In this document: positions 11,636 through 22,316 of the stretch, in pieces
How the letters are laid out: each line of letters opens with the position of its first letter
How positions within the stretch are numbered: position 1 is the first letter of the stretch
Source of the DNA: Lunularia cruciata
Lineage: Eukaryota; Streptophyta; Marchantiopsida; Lunulariales; Lunulariaceae
NCBI GenBank assembly: GCA_948567375.1
Contig: OX419757.1
Span: 68,145,836 to 68,209,835, forward strand
DNA: 64,000 nt
Reading direction: 5' to 3'
The notes under the pieces: model-generated
The model's database searches: none
The model's input: only the letters and a program-made list of their open reading frames with translations
What the model was told of the DNA's origin: nothing
Made by a program: the position numbers and the translations under genes

Positions 11636-12500
11636 GGTGATAGTTTGGTGAAACAATGTTTTTTGACTTTAATACTTGTATTGCAAGCATGTTACACCAA
11701 AACAAGGCAAACCCTAAAACACAACTACACTCATTCAAACAATAGGGGGTTTTAGAAATAGATTTGATGGATGTCTAAGGGATAAATAACAAACATCATA
11801 ATAATTTTTAGTAAACTCTTTAACGAGATGAGATTGTAATAATTGAATGCTATGTAAATTAAATTATGGGATATTTTATCCAAATTGCATTCATTTATAA
11901 AAATCAAGCCCTATGTTATAGATGTTTAGGAATGCCATAAGTAAATAAATGATTGTCAGACAAATTGACATGTTTTCTCAAGAGGGTGGCCACATGGTTA
12001 GATGAGTCAAATATGATTTATGATTTGGTTTGCGTATTCAATATCCAAAATGCCTCCCTTAACAATGCAAAATTCTAAACTTGGATTCACCACTCTCTTG
12101 AGCAAATGTGCGAGTTGTCAAAGCAACTAAAAACGGTTTTGTAGTTTTGCATTGGTGTGGGAAATGATCAGTGCCGCCATGCGGAAACCAAGAAATTGAT
12201 TAGGGGTCAAGGAATTTTATGCTTGGAGTGCAACAAAATTTTTGCAATGGGAGATCAATAACCTTGTTTTAGTGCAAGAGACTCACTTTTTGACGTTGAT
12301 CCAGGACCTATAGTCATCTTTGGATTTTCAACCTCAACAACCATTAGGGAAATTTGGAGACCTATTGAAGATGGCTTCTTCCATGCCATGAAAAACAAAG
12401 GAGGATGAACAATTTTGTATGGCAATGGACCATTATAGCCAAATACTTGATTATTTGGAGGACCTCAAGCATTTTGCACAGATTCATGGTGGGAATTGCA
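11636..12500. other. intergenic, no feature seen
   Basis: AT-rich sequence to the right of the gypsy element. No open frame of note, repeat or RNA gene was recognised. Confidence 0.5.
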
Positions 12501-12540
12501 ATAAGCCCATTTAGAAATTGAGTGCATTTATTTTCATGGC

Positions 12541-13518
12541 AACCTTTTGATTAAGGAGGGACAAGGATTTCTTACTTCTATGACAGGTGACAAACTTTAC
12601 AAGAAATGGTTGCGGTATATGAAACAATACAAAGAAACTCAGGAGCTTAAGAACTAGTCTAATGGAGAAGGTCTCACGGAGAAGGAATATGACAAAGGAT
12701 GGAGAACTATAGAAGATAAATTGAATGGAATGTGCCCGCATTTTGCAAGAATGGAAGCCATGTTTGGGACTAGAGCAAACATAAGTCCACCTGCAATGGT
12801 AAGTTTAGGAGATTTTAATCCCAATTTGAGCGAGATTTGTGAGGCTGGTGAGGAAGAGGTCCATGAAGGTGCACAAGAGTGCTTGCAATTCTCATCTCCT
12901 CCAAAGGTGGTGTTCCCTGACTTGGGCCCCTAGTTGATCACAAACACCCAAGGGGTGGAAAGTATCCCGAGTGGCCTGGACAATGGAATCCTATCACCCA
13001 AGGATGAGTCTCTATTTTTTCCACCAATCGAGGACTCGCCTTTCATTACACCCTCGCCTTTAACTTCTACAAGGTATGGATCTGAGTGTGCTTTAGTCGA
13101 CCAAGAAGGGGAATGTGACCCAAAGAGGAGGAAAGGTGGAATATCAATAAGTAAGGTACCTAGGTTATCACCTAGTATGTCATTATCTCATGATTTAGCA
13201 AAAATTACCATATTGAAGGTAGATACTACAAAATCCAGGGAGAGGTTATGACTAGCTGAACTAGAAGCAACCAACATGAGGAAAAGAGAGAAAAAAATGA
13301 TGAGAATGGAAGCAAAGCATGTTAGATTAGAGACAGAGAAGATGAAAATTGAAATTGAGAAAAAATTGAGTGTAGATAAAAGGAAAGCTAGGGCAAACAA
13401 ATACAAATTTAAGGAGAAAAGTTTGGAATCAAAGTGCTTTCATGAAATCAAAATGAGTCTCATACAGGTAGGGAAAACTCCCAGGGAAATAAGTAACTAT
13501 TTCAAAGTGCTCACTTAG
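12541..13518 (+). pseudogene. SANT-like / coiled-coil transposon ORF1 remnant
   Basis: Three open pieces share one frame, interrupted by single stops near 12655, 12931 and 13248. The first reads LLIKEGQGFLTSMTG and GDKLYKKWLRYMKQYKE, then CPHFARMEAMFGTRANISPP: a helical DNA-binding-like block with the 'cPhFaRMeamFG.Ran' pattern I associate with Myb/SANT-like proteins carried by PIF/Harbinger-type elements. The second is acidic and Ser/Pro-rich. The third is a charged coiled coil ending in a short helix. This two-domain layout fits an ORF1 accessory protein. The family call is inference; a degenerate host gene is the alternative. Confidence 0.5.
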
Positions 13519-13599
13519 GTTCAATGTCCATCATACTCTATTGATAGAAAATAGTATACCAATATGTAACCTTTATTATGTTTTTAATAAAGATGGGTT

Positions 13600-14160
13600 A
13601 TGGAAACTTGATAAATGCTGCTAGATGCCGCTTGTTACCGCTTAGTGCCACTCCTTACCACTCAATTCCTCCCATGTTTTTTCTTGGCCGCACCTAGTTG
13701 GCCTAAGATGCCAAAAATTGCCACTTTGTACCACCAATAAACTCTTTTTTGCCACCGCTACTTGTTGCTCAATGCCGCACTTTGTTGAATTAAGGCTAGC
13801 TAGCACTCATTGGCGCTTGCCAACGCTCATAAGTGCTTGCAAGCACTTGTAAATGGTGGTAGGCACTTGTAGGCACTCGTTTTTAATTGTTGGCACATGT
13901 TGGCACGTGTTGATGCTAGTTGGTGTTGAGGGATGCTCGTAATGGGGTAAGTGTGATGACTCATGATGTTGGTGGCGCACACATAGGTCCCAGGTGATGT
14001 CTTGTTTGATACACAAGGCACAATTGAGTATATAACACATGAAAATATGAGAGTTAGACAAAAATATGAGAGTTTCACAAGTGTAAACTAAAATATATAT
14101 GAGTATAAAAGATAAATGTATACATGGGGATAAATGAACAAAAGATGTGTATAAATAGGG
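13600..14160. repeat. degenerate GC-rich short-motif region
   Basis: The motifs TGCCGCT, GCCACT and GGCACTTG recur irregularly at 13,615-13,930 (for example ATGCCGCTTGTTACCGCTTA). Similar scattered GGCGC/GCCACT motifs recur at 16,830-16,940 and 17,700-17,970. No fixed period was found; it may be an old satellite or part of a decayed element. Confidence 0.4.
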
Positions 14161-14316
14161 AGCCAATAAAACCTAAACCTATAATTATGGTAGAGGAGGA
14201 GGTGAAGAAGAAGAGGGAGATGCACCATGGTGTCTAAGTGCTACTACTGCGTCTTCAAGTCTACAATGATATACATGATGTTGAATCCTAAATGGACTCA
14301 ATGACCACCATAGGGG

Positions 14317-15161
14317 CTACTCGCTCTCATCCAAGTCTTGGTGGTTGATACCGCTAGCAAGAAGAGAATATGTGTCACAACTATAAGAATTCAGTCTACT
14401 TGATGTCCATTCCTCTTCTGGCCAACTAATAGTAGGCTTATCATCATGGATAAATCTGTCCAAAGCACTCATCAAAGGGTCAAATGACCAAGCGTACAAA
14501 GCTCTTTGTACCCTCTAAGGATAGAAGTGGGTAGGGTGGATGGGACCATGTAGATGGTTCCTATAATAAGAGAGTGCATAACTATCTATGATCAAAAGAT
14601 CACAAAGTGGTAAACCTAATGAAGTAAGATGCTCATATGATCTAACTCTATGTCCTCTAAACTCAGAATCTTGCTAGATATCTATAGAACACAAACATGC
14701 CATGAGCCGAGACCCGGTGTGAACTCCCTCCAAGAGTTTGGGCCATTACCACATGCTCCATAGCAACCACTCCACTCCCTCCGGAGTAAGATCTATCCAC
14801 AAGATAACCTCCAAGTGTAGCAAATAGAATTGGATGAAATGGCTAACACCAGGATGGGCTACCAACCCTATAGGCCCGGACTGTGTATGAGGGCACCAAC
14901 CATGCCTAGTTGTCCCACTCTCCCATGCACAAAGACCAATAGCACCATGAATCCATAATGATGCCAAACAAGTAACATCCACAATAATAATCTTCTTTCG
15001 TAGGAAGCCTGGGAAGAGGATATGTTGAATATACTCTCATGATAGACACATCCTCTCTCTAAACATAGTTTGAGTGCCTTGAGTCTCCACACTATGAGGT
15101 AATACATGAGTGGCATCAGTCTGGGTCTGCATCTCATGACAAGTATGGGTCTGGCGAGCAA
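14317..15161 (-). pseudogene. unidentified decayed ORF on the minus strand
   Basis: On - there are successive open pieces at 14868-15161, 14746-14982 and 14317-14499, in part overlapping in different frames. The piece at 14746-14982 is Trp-rich (TPEGVEWLLWSMW) and resembles a real decayed protein more than random frame, but I cannot place it in a family. Together with 16127-16549 and 18350-19311 it may belong to one minus-strand transposable element. Confidence 0.3.
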
Positions 15162-15340
15162 TTGTACTTAGTCTTAGTCCAAGATGAGCCACGCAAGCCC
15201 TCATCTAAGCTAGACTACTCTCACTCTCCTCTACTTAAACATGTGCACTCTTGCACCTCTCTATAACATATGCTAACTTTGGTGCCTGATTTTGTAACTG
15301 GACCCTATAACCCTCTGCCATGGCAGCGGCACCTAGTATG

Positions 15341-15497
15341 TCCAAGTCCAAGTCCAAGTCCAAGTCAACTAATCTTTGCTCTCTCTCTATCTCAAAAGTA
15401 AGCAAGGTCAGATTCCTCTCCTCCTTTGCAGCAAGTAAATCCTCTCACTCACAAAGGAGTCTCTCTTGCTCTAGCACTAATCTCTCTCTCTCTCTCT
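15341..15497. repeat. microsatellites (TCCAAG)4 and (CT)n
   Basis: TCCAAG is repeated four times at 15341-15364 and a CT run occupies 15481-15497. They create Ser/Lys- and Ser/Leu-rich frames at 15320-15644 that I do not regard as genes. Confidence 0.8.
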
Positions 15498-16126
15498 ACA
15501 CTCTCCAGTCTACTCTCATGCTCAAGGAGAGTTCTCTCTCTACACTTAACCACTCAAACACAATCATCTAAAATAAAAGTGATGTCAATAGAACAAGAAG
15601 AAGGTGAAGGTACTTTGAAATGCATGGGGTCACCTTCCCCATAGATGGAGAAAGTGGTGAAGGGGAAGAAGAAGGAAAAGGAGTTCTCTCAACAAATGTA
15701 AGGGTTGTGTCTCAACACAAATTTGTTGAACACCTATTTCCAAGTGGTACATTTAGTTATTCAGCAAGTACAAATTCAAATTAGAATTTCAAAAATACAC
15801 AAGTTCACAAGTTCATTAATTCAAGCTTCTTAAATCAACTCATTTATTAAATCTGGTAATGGTATATACAGAAGAACTTTGTATGTTTTCCAACATACAA
15901 ATATATGAATATATATATGACAAAACTCAAACCTAATCAATCACTTACCATCCTCATCCTCTCCCTCATCCAATCTATCTACATCCTCATGATCATCATC
16001 ATGCTCTCCCTTGTGTATAATCTCCTCCTCTCTATCACTTAGGTACATCACGTCCTCCTTTGGAATGAAACCTCTCTCCATAAAGAGATGAGTTAGTATC
16101 TGCTCAAGGAAGGTGACCCTGAACTT

Positions 16127-16549
16127 TCACCCCTTAGGACTCCTCAATTGGCTTTGCAAACTCCCTACCTCTGCAATGATAGCTCTAAATGCTAACTCTT
16201 CCCAATCATAATCCTCCACACCAAATCTCCTCAACTTGGTCTTGGTGTTGAGTACCAAATACCCATGTACAATCTTGGGCCTAATAGTGGGTGCAACAAG
16301 TGCACACATCAATTGGAAGAAAGCTCTAAATGCAGGATACACACATTGCCTTGCAAGATATCCTTTTGCAACCTTGTCCCTTTGTGGAAACCAGTCTGAA
16401 ACAATTGTGTAAGTAACTATATTCTGTCTTGGTGTTCTTCCCCTTGGCATGGCAAGTGCATCTCTAACTATATCTGTTGTCAATTGAAACTGCCTTCCTC
16501 TTACCAAACCTGTGCAAGAGACCTTGTCCCATGAACTCACAAACTCCAT
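16127..16549 (-). pseudogene. transposon-associated ORF fragment, 140 codons
   Basis: An uninterrupted 140-codon frame on -. The pattern GLVRGRQFQLTTDIVRDALAM, a GR and Pro turn, then VSDWFPQRDKVAKGYL and FRAFFQLMCALVAPTIRP resembles the N-terminal domain of proteins annotated as 'putative plant transposon protein'. No stop lies inside, but there is no convincing start or partner exon. The family link is from memory of pattern only. Confidence 0.4.
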
Positions 16550-16559
16550 ACATGGAAGG

Positions 16560-18340
16560 ACCTGCAGAACCCACCAAGAAAATTAGCTTAAACTTCAATC
16601 ATAAGGACTCAAGACAAGGGGTGCCACTTGTAGCCGCCCCTAGACAAAAAGAGAGCAACAAGCGCCATTGGGTACCACTCAAGGGAACCCAAAGGCGCAT
16701 AGGGATAGTCATCCCTCATGGGGTGCCATGAGGACACCCGATACTGCACATTGATGCTCGGCTACACTCCCAAAGGCATAGTGCACTAGAAGCCGCTGCG
16801 GGACAATGCATTTCAGGAAGCACACCTAGATGACATTGGGTGATGCTTGGTGATGCTAGAAGGCACTTGCACAAACAGTTTAGGGTTTAGGATTGGTGCA
16901 TGATGGCGCTGGGATGCTGGATGACACCGGGAGTCATTGCGGGACAAGGGGAGGCCTAACGTGCATAAATCACAAACCTGAGGTGCTAAAATGTTTGAAA
17001 GTAGAGAGAAATGAAGAGAAAACAATGAAGAAGGTTTGAATGATACCTCTGGACGTGGATAGTGAAGTCTAAGTGTAATTTGAGGCCAATTACATGTAGA
17101 TTGATCTCCCAAATTCTAAAGATAGCAGTTTGAATCTGATGTCCAATCAATTTGTCCAGCCAACACTACTTGATGAAATTTGTTGGGTGTTGAATGGTAT
17201 GAAAAGCTATGAGCCAATTTCCTTCTTGAGTATTTCTCATGTTTGGTCCGTCAACTATCTTTTCATATCCCCAGATTTTTGCCATGGTTCAAATTTAGTC
17301 TACTTTTCCTCTCTATCTTTCTTCTCAATCTCTCAAATGCTCTCTTGCTCTTTCTCTCAAATCTATAGCTCTTTCTCTTGAATGCTCTCCTTCAATTTGA
17401 ATTCTGAATGGAGCTCTTCCTCTCAAAGTTCCAACTCTCTCAAGCCCCACAGCGAGTTGGTCTCCTAACAGTTTGCCTCCTTTAGCAATGAGTTTGCCTC
17501 CTTCAAACCCCCCATTCGCAAAATGACTCTTTCAAACACTCCACACCCACGTAGTGAAATGAATTGAAATTACTTTTGTTCAAATCTAGAAAGAAGAAGG
17601 TTTATATAGCCCCATGTTGGAAAGAAAGTTTGAATATCCAAACATCCAAAGTGTACACATTCAATGTAAAAATCAATATTTGAGAGAAAAGAACTCAAAT
17701 CTTGAGCGGCAACATGTGGCACTCCATGTTGCCATTTGGCGCAACCAAGCATTACATATATCATGCAGCGCCTACCAGCGCCACTCAGCACTAATAGGTG
17801 CAATAAATTTTTTGAAGTTGGAAGGCGGTTCCTAACATCCTTCAACGTCTACAAATGCCATTGAGTAGCGCCACATGGTGCCGATGGGCATAAGCTATTT
17901 TTTGGCAAGTTGGAGTGCGGCCTCCACCGCATACAAGCGCCATTGCACGGCATCTACAACCATCATTGGGCCACTTAAACCTTTTTTCCAACAACATATG
18001 TCTAGCGACTTTGAAGTGTAAACTTGCCCAACACCACACCATGTAAGTGTAAGCTTGTGCCTTATAAATGTACAGATTAAGCTCCCGAGAATTTGTTTTG
18101 CATCCTGGAAATTCTTATTCCAATATTACATAAAGATACACTCATGGTCTAAGTTAGAGACTCATGGTCTAAGTTACCAGAATATGAGATATGAGATGAA
18201 GAATTGAAAAATAAATAATTTATTATATGGAAACTCACTCAAATATATCATCAGCGTGATAATCAAGGTAGTGTTGCATCACCCTTGATCTACTTTCTTT
18301 TCTACCAAGTTCTATACCATGAAAAGACATTTTTGAATCT
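16560..18340. other. intergenic / decayed repeat, no gene recognised
   Basis: It contains scattered GGCGC-rich motifs like those at 13.6-13.9 kb. Several short frames occur on both strands, none with family features. Confidence 0.45.
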
Positions 18341-18349
18341 ATTTGAGTT

Positions 18350-19311
18350 CTATCCGCCATTGTCATCTGACCAAAGGTCATACCTATTGATTAAAAAATT
18401 ATGTAAAATAATACACACTAATACCCACTTTAAAAAATAAGCATTTCTACTATTGTCTTTGAGTTGCACTCTTAGCTCACAAAGAGAATGCCATCTAGCT
18501 TTCAATACTCCTATACACTGCTCATTTATCACTCTTGCCTTTGCCAAATAATTATTAAACTCCTGCTTGTCCTCTGATCGGGCCTGCTTGAAAGCAAGGA
18601 CTAGGTGATGCATGGGTACATAACTCGAATCAGTTTAAAGGTACTCCTTTGCCTCAAAAGTGCGACAACTCATTCTCTGGTTCAAATCATTCTATAGTGA
18701 GGATTTTTTCAAACAAGTCATGCCATGACATGACTCTTGCATTCTTGCAAGTAAACAAATCAAATTATACTCTTAGTAAACCTTACAGTGAGGATCACCA
18801 ATACATTGAAAAAATATCTAACAAAACAACATATAACACAAAATGTACCTCTGGAAAAATGTATAATTCTCCTTTTATCATCACAAATCACTTGGCCATT
18901 CATAGAATATGAACCCTTGCAGCTGGAATATATTTCCCCGTACATTTTTGGTCAAGTTGCACAAGGAAACAATGTTCCATCTACTAAACCAACACAACCA
19001 AAAAAACCTTTCTGTGAAAAAACATTGGATATGTTCCTCCTCTCCTCGAGCTCGGGCCAAGCAACTTGACTCCTCATCACATCTAATGTGGTTGTCATAA
19101 CTCTATCAATAAAAGTAATTGTTGGACCAACACTAATACCCAAAATATTTAAACCCCATGCAACACAAGCTCCATTGCCGTGATGCCCAAATCTATCCAA
19201 GGGTAGGGCAACTTGGATCCACACCGGTGTTTCCTCTCTTTGGTAGCTTTTTTCAAAAATCATGTGAGTCTTAATCAAATCCACTAATCTTGAAAAATAA
19301 TTGACATCCAT
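18350..19311 (-). pseudogene. PIF/Harbinger-like DDE transposase remnant
   Basis: Reading on - from 19311: an N-terminal helical region; VGLVDGTLFPC, which carries the first catalytic Asp in the 'DGT' context of Harbinger transposases; GEIYSSCKGSYSMNGQVICDD, the usual 'Y.. RKG.y.lN.Q.vcD' block with the second Asp; then, after stops and a frame change near 18,650-18,780, FNNYLAKARVINEQCIGVLK followed by ARWHSL, the 'aR..vE..fG.LK.Rw' block holding the catalytic Glu; then VCIILHNF. These signatures define the PIF/Harbinger (DDE_Tnp_4) type. Stops make it inactive. It points toward the SANT-like remnant at 12.5-13.5 kb, the usual partner gene. Confidence 0.7.
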
Positions 19312-21400
19312 TCTAGTAAGCGGGCAAAAGGCCTAGGTATCGAGATTTCTAAAATACTCCATCACAAACTCTCTACTACGAGGGTAAGTAACACGGGTTT
19401 CCAAGTATTGATGAGTATGTGCATGCTCCCATTCACTAATAAAAAATTCTGGCATATCTAAATCTCCTCCTAATTATGTCTTTGTCTTCATCTTCTAATC
19501 CTTGTAACGGTATCTCCAAATCTAACCAAATCATCAATTGAATACATATTCTATTTCTAGTTAGTTCTACATGAGTGCTCCCTCTCGACATGACTTGACT
19601 CAATTTTTAATCACCATAGATACCTCCTTATTGGCAAAGGGGCATCTCTATTCTCGGTGCATAGCACAAAAAGACAATCTCATAAATTTTAGCAAAGGGG
19701 CATCTCTATTCTTTGTGCACAAAACAAAAACACAATCTCATAAATTTCATTCCATAACAAGAAAACAAGTTCATGAATTTCATTTCATCACTCAAGGGGG
19801 AATAAGGGCATACATTTCATACTCGTACCAAGAGAGAACGATCAAAATTAAACTTTTTTAAATAGTGAAATAGAGGATTTTGGAGAGTAACACTTAAACA
19901 AAATCACTCCTCCTTCTAACCTTCCCACAACCCGCACTCAAATCTTCCTACTCCAAACGAATTCACTCCCCCTTCCAACTCTGGCTATGGGTCTCTTAAA
20001 TCTTCTTTCGCTGTCAATTTTTGCATGCCTTCAAATCTTTCCACTCATGGTCCCTCCAATCTTCCTCCGTGGTCAAAAATCACGTTCCGTGTCATTAGCA
20101 CATAAATCTGTCAACTTTTGATTACCATGGGTGTTCTCGAACATCATTACCTTTGGTGGCCGCCACTTTCAATCTAACCCTAAACAACATACTTTATTAA
20201 TCCTAATATGTAATCAATGCCCTACCGAGTGATAACAGAAATTTCCTTATCCCTTATTGTCTACGAACCACCTCATATGGAGTGTGCTAATAATAAGGAA
20301 CTTGGCCCGAACTCCGTAGCGAGACCCTTTCTACTTCCCGTTCACACCCCATTCCGATTTAGTCAACACTTTGTAACTATCTATATGAAAAGTTATGAAA
20401 CTTCGTATAACTGTTTCTGAAACCCCTAATGTGAACTCCATCCTTGTCTATGAGATAGATTCATGCGGTCACATAAGATTTTGTAAGCACTCTACCTTAA
20501 ACAATAACAAATTAGTAGTGTAATAACCTACTCGCCCAAGCAAAGTATTCAGCCTCTACCGCGAGTATAATGTGGTTTTTTCCTTTGCGGACAGTGGTAA
20601 TGTATACTCTAATTGAAATCCGGATAATCTCTTAGAAAAGGTCATAAACCGGAAGAATATCCGTCGTCCGGTGTTAATTCTCGCATCTCTCACGAGCATT
20701 TTGAGGGAGTTAATTTTAAGTCGTGAGGGAAATGCAGCTGCAGTAGACAGATTTTTCATTCCAATATTTATGGAACTTAGCCCTCAAGGTGTTATCCTTG
20801 TACGATTTGATAGGTCTTCCCTCCTTCTTGTTATCCTACGCGTGTCGTTCTTTAATTTGAAAACATCTTATGGGAGTTATCCCTCTTCTTGTTCTTCTTC
20901 TACTCCTATTGAAATATGAAAAAGATTCACGAAACAGCGGATTTGTCTATCTCAAAACATATGAAATGAATGTTATAATAAATTGATGCTACCAGAGTAG
21001 GTATAAATACATTCTTGAAGCATAATTGTACTTATAGGATAACACACCGCTTAATCAGATAGAAGAAAACCATCCTCTACAATACCTTAAGCAAGATCTA
21101 TGGAAGTTGGGGCATATGCTTTGAACTTGACTCTAGTTCAAATAACCGACAATAGAGACCAAGCAACCGAGTTATGAGAATCATGTTTTTGCCTTTATTT
21201 ATCGTAGGGCATAATTATGTCGAGGAGGAGAGGACCAGAAGTTATAAAGTCTCAAAATATAGAGCAGACACTAGTGCATGATATTCCCCTCCGACAATCC
21301 TAATGTTCGTTGCAAGTAATTTCGGATCTCACTAAATTATTGGGAAAGAACGGCCAAAATAGGCACTGCAAAGTTGCTACGTTCTGCTCTTTTGCATCGC
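19312..21400. other. intergenic, upstream of petC-like gene
   Basis: No coding region recognised. Two short direct repeats of GCAAAGGGGCATCTCTATTC occur near 19,635 and 19,695. The part nearest petC presumably contains its promoter, but I could not assign a TATA box or transcription start with confidence. Confidence 0.5.
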
Positions 21401-21405
21401 GTTTA

Positions 21406-21482
21406 CCGGATTGGAGATATGGATTGTGTACCACACCTGGGTGAAGGGCGTGTGTGGTACACAAACCATATCTGTAATCCGG
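21406..21482. repeat. long inverted repeat (hairpin) upstream of petC
   Basis: The left arm begins CCGGATTGGAGATATGG and the right arm ends CCATATCTGTAATCCGG. The arms are about 30 nt, differ at three positions and enclose a loop of about 15 nt. The core GTGTACCACAC / GTGTGGTACAC is perfect. It lies 150-220 bp upstream of the chosen petC start codon. Confidence 0.85.
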
Positions 21483-21629
21483 GGGAACTAGTCCATGAAC
21501 ACGCGCCTGGCCTTGCTCACTGGAACTGCGACGTTCTTTGTGGGGGCCTGACAAATCGGGAAGAATTCTGCAGAAGTGGGGAGGAATTTGGGAGCACGAG
21601 TATCAGCAGAATTTGTGAGTTTGGAAGCT

Positions 21630-22316
21630 ATGGCAACCATGTCGGCAGTTCAGGCTATGGCTTCCACATCATTGTCGAGGTTTGCCTCAGTTAGCAATGG
21701 CGTGAGCGCGTCATCGAGGCTGGAATTTGCACCGTTGAGGACTGTAGTGCCGAGGAAGAACAATGTCGTGCAGACCGTGTGCTCCGCGGCTGCTTCCGAC
21801 CGTGTGCCGGACATGAACAAGAGGAATTTGATGAATTTGTTGTTGTTGGGAGCTATCTCTCTGCCCTCTGCTGGTCTTTTGGGACCTTACTTGTACTTCT
21901 TGGTTCCTCCCGGTTCAGGAGGTGGCGGTGCGGGAGTGACTGCCAAGGATGCTCTCGGTACCGATGTCACCGAGAAGGGTTGGTTGAAGGCACATTCGCC
22001 TGGTGACAGGACTCTTGCTCAGGGTTTGAAGGGAGACCCCACTTACCTCGTTGTCGAGTCCGACGGCACTTTGGCCACCTACGGTATCAACGCTGTGTGC
22101 ACTCATCTCGGATGCGTCGTGCCCTTCAACACCGCCGAGAACAAGTTTATTTGCCCCTGTCACGGTTCCCAGTACAACAACCAAGGAAAGGTCGTCCGAG
22201 GTCCTGCCCCTCTTTCTTTGGCTTTGGCTCATGTGGATGTTGTTGACGACAAGGTTGTGTTCACCCCTTGGGTGGAGACTGACTTCAGGAGCGGCGAGCA
22301 GCCATGGTGGTCATAG
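21630..22316 (+). CDS. petC: cytochrome b6f complex Rieske iron-sulphur subunit, plastid precursor
   Basis: The nuclear-encoded Rieske protein transfers electrons from plastoquinol to cytochrome f in the thylakoid cytochrome b6f complex. The frame from ATG 21630 gives 228 residues: about 50 residues rich in Ser, Ala and Val as transit peptide; a membrane anchor at about 67-93 ([20 protein letters not shown]); a Gly-rich hinge at 95-102; and the soluble domain with 2Fe-2S ligands in CTHLGC (157-162) and CPCHGS (175-180). It ends EQPWWS. The frame is open back to 21576 (MGRNLG...), but the start at 21630 gives the usual length and a normal transit peptide. No intron interrupts it, whereas flowering-plant petC genes are split as far as I recall. 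It stands alone with AT-rich DNA on both sides. A retrocopy of an intron-containing gene is possible, but the reading frame is intact. Confidence 0.95.
   Translation: MATMSAVQAMASTSLSRFASVSNGVSASSRLEFAPLRTVVPRKNNVVQTVCSAAASDRVPDMNKRNLMNLLLLGAISLPSAGLLGPYLYFLVPPGSGGGGAGVTAKDALGTDVTEKGWLKAHSPGDRTLAQGLKGDPTYLVVESDGTLATYGINAVCTHLGCVVPFNTAENKFICPCHGSQYNNQGKVVRGPAPLSLALAHVDVVDDKVVFTPWVETDFRSGEQPWWS

Noticed and set aside
15320-15644. Ser/Lys-rich plus-strand frames
   Set aside because: They are created by (TCCAAG)n and (CT)n microsatellites.
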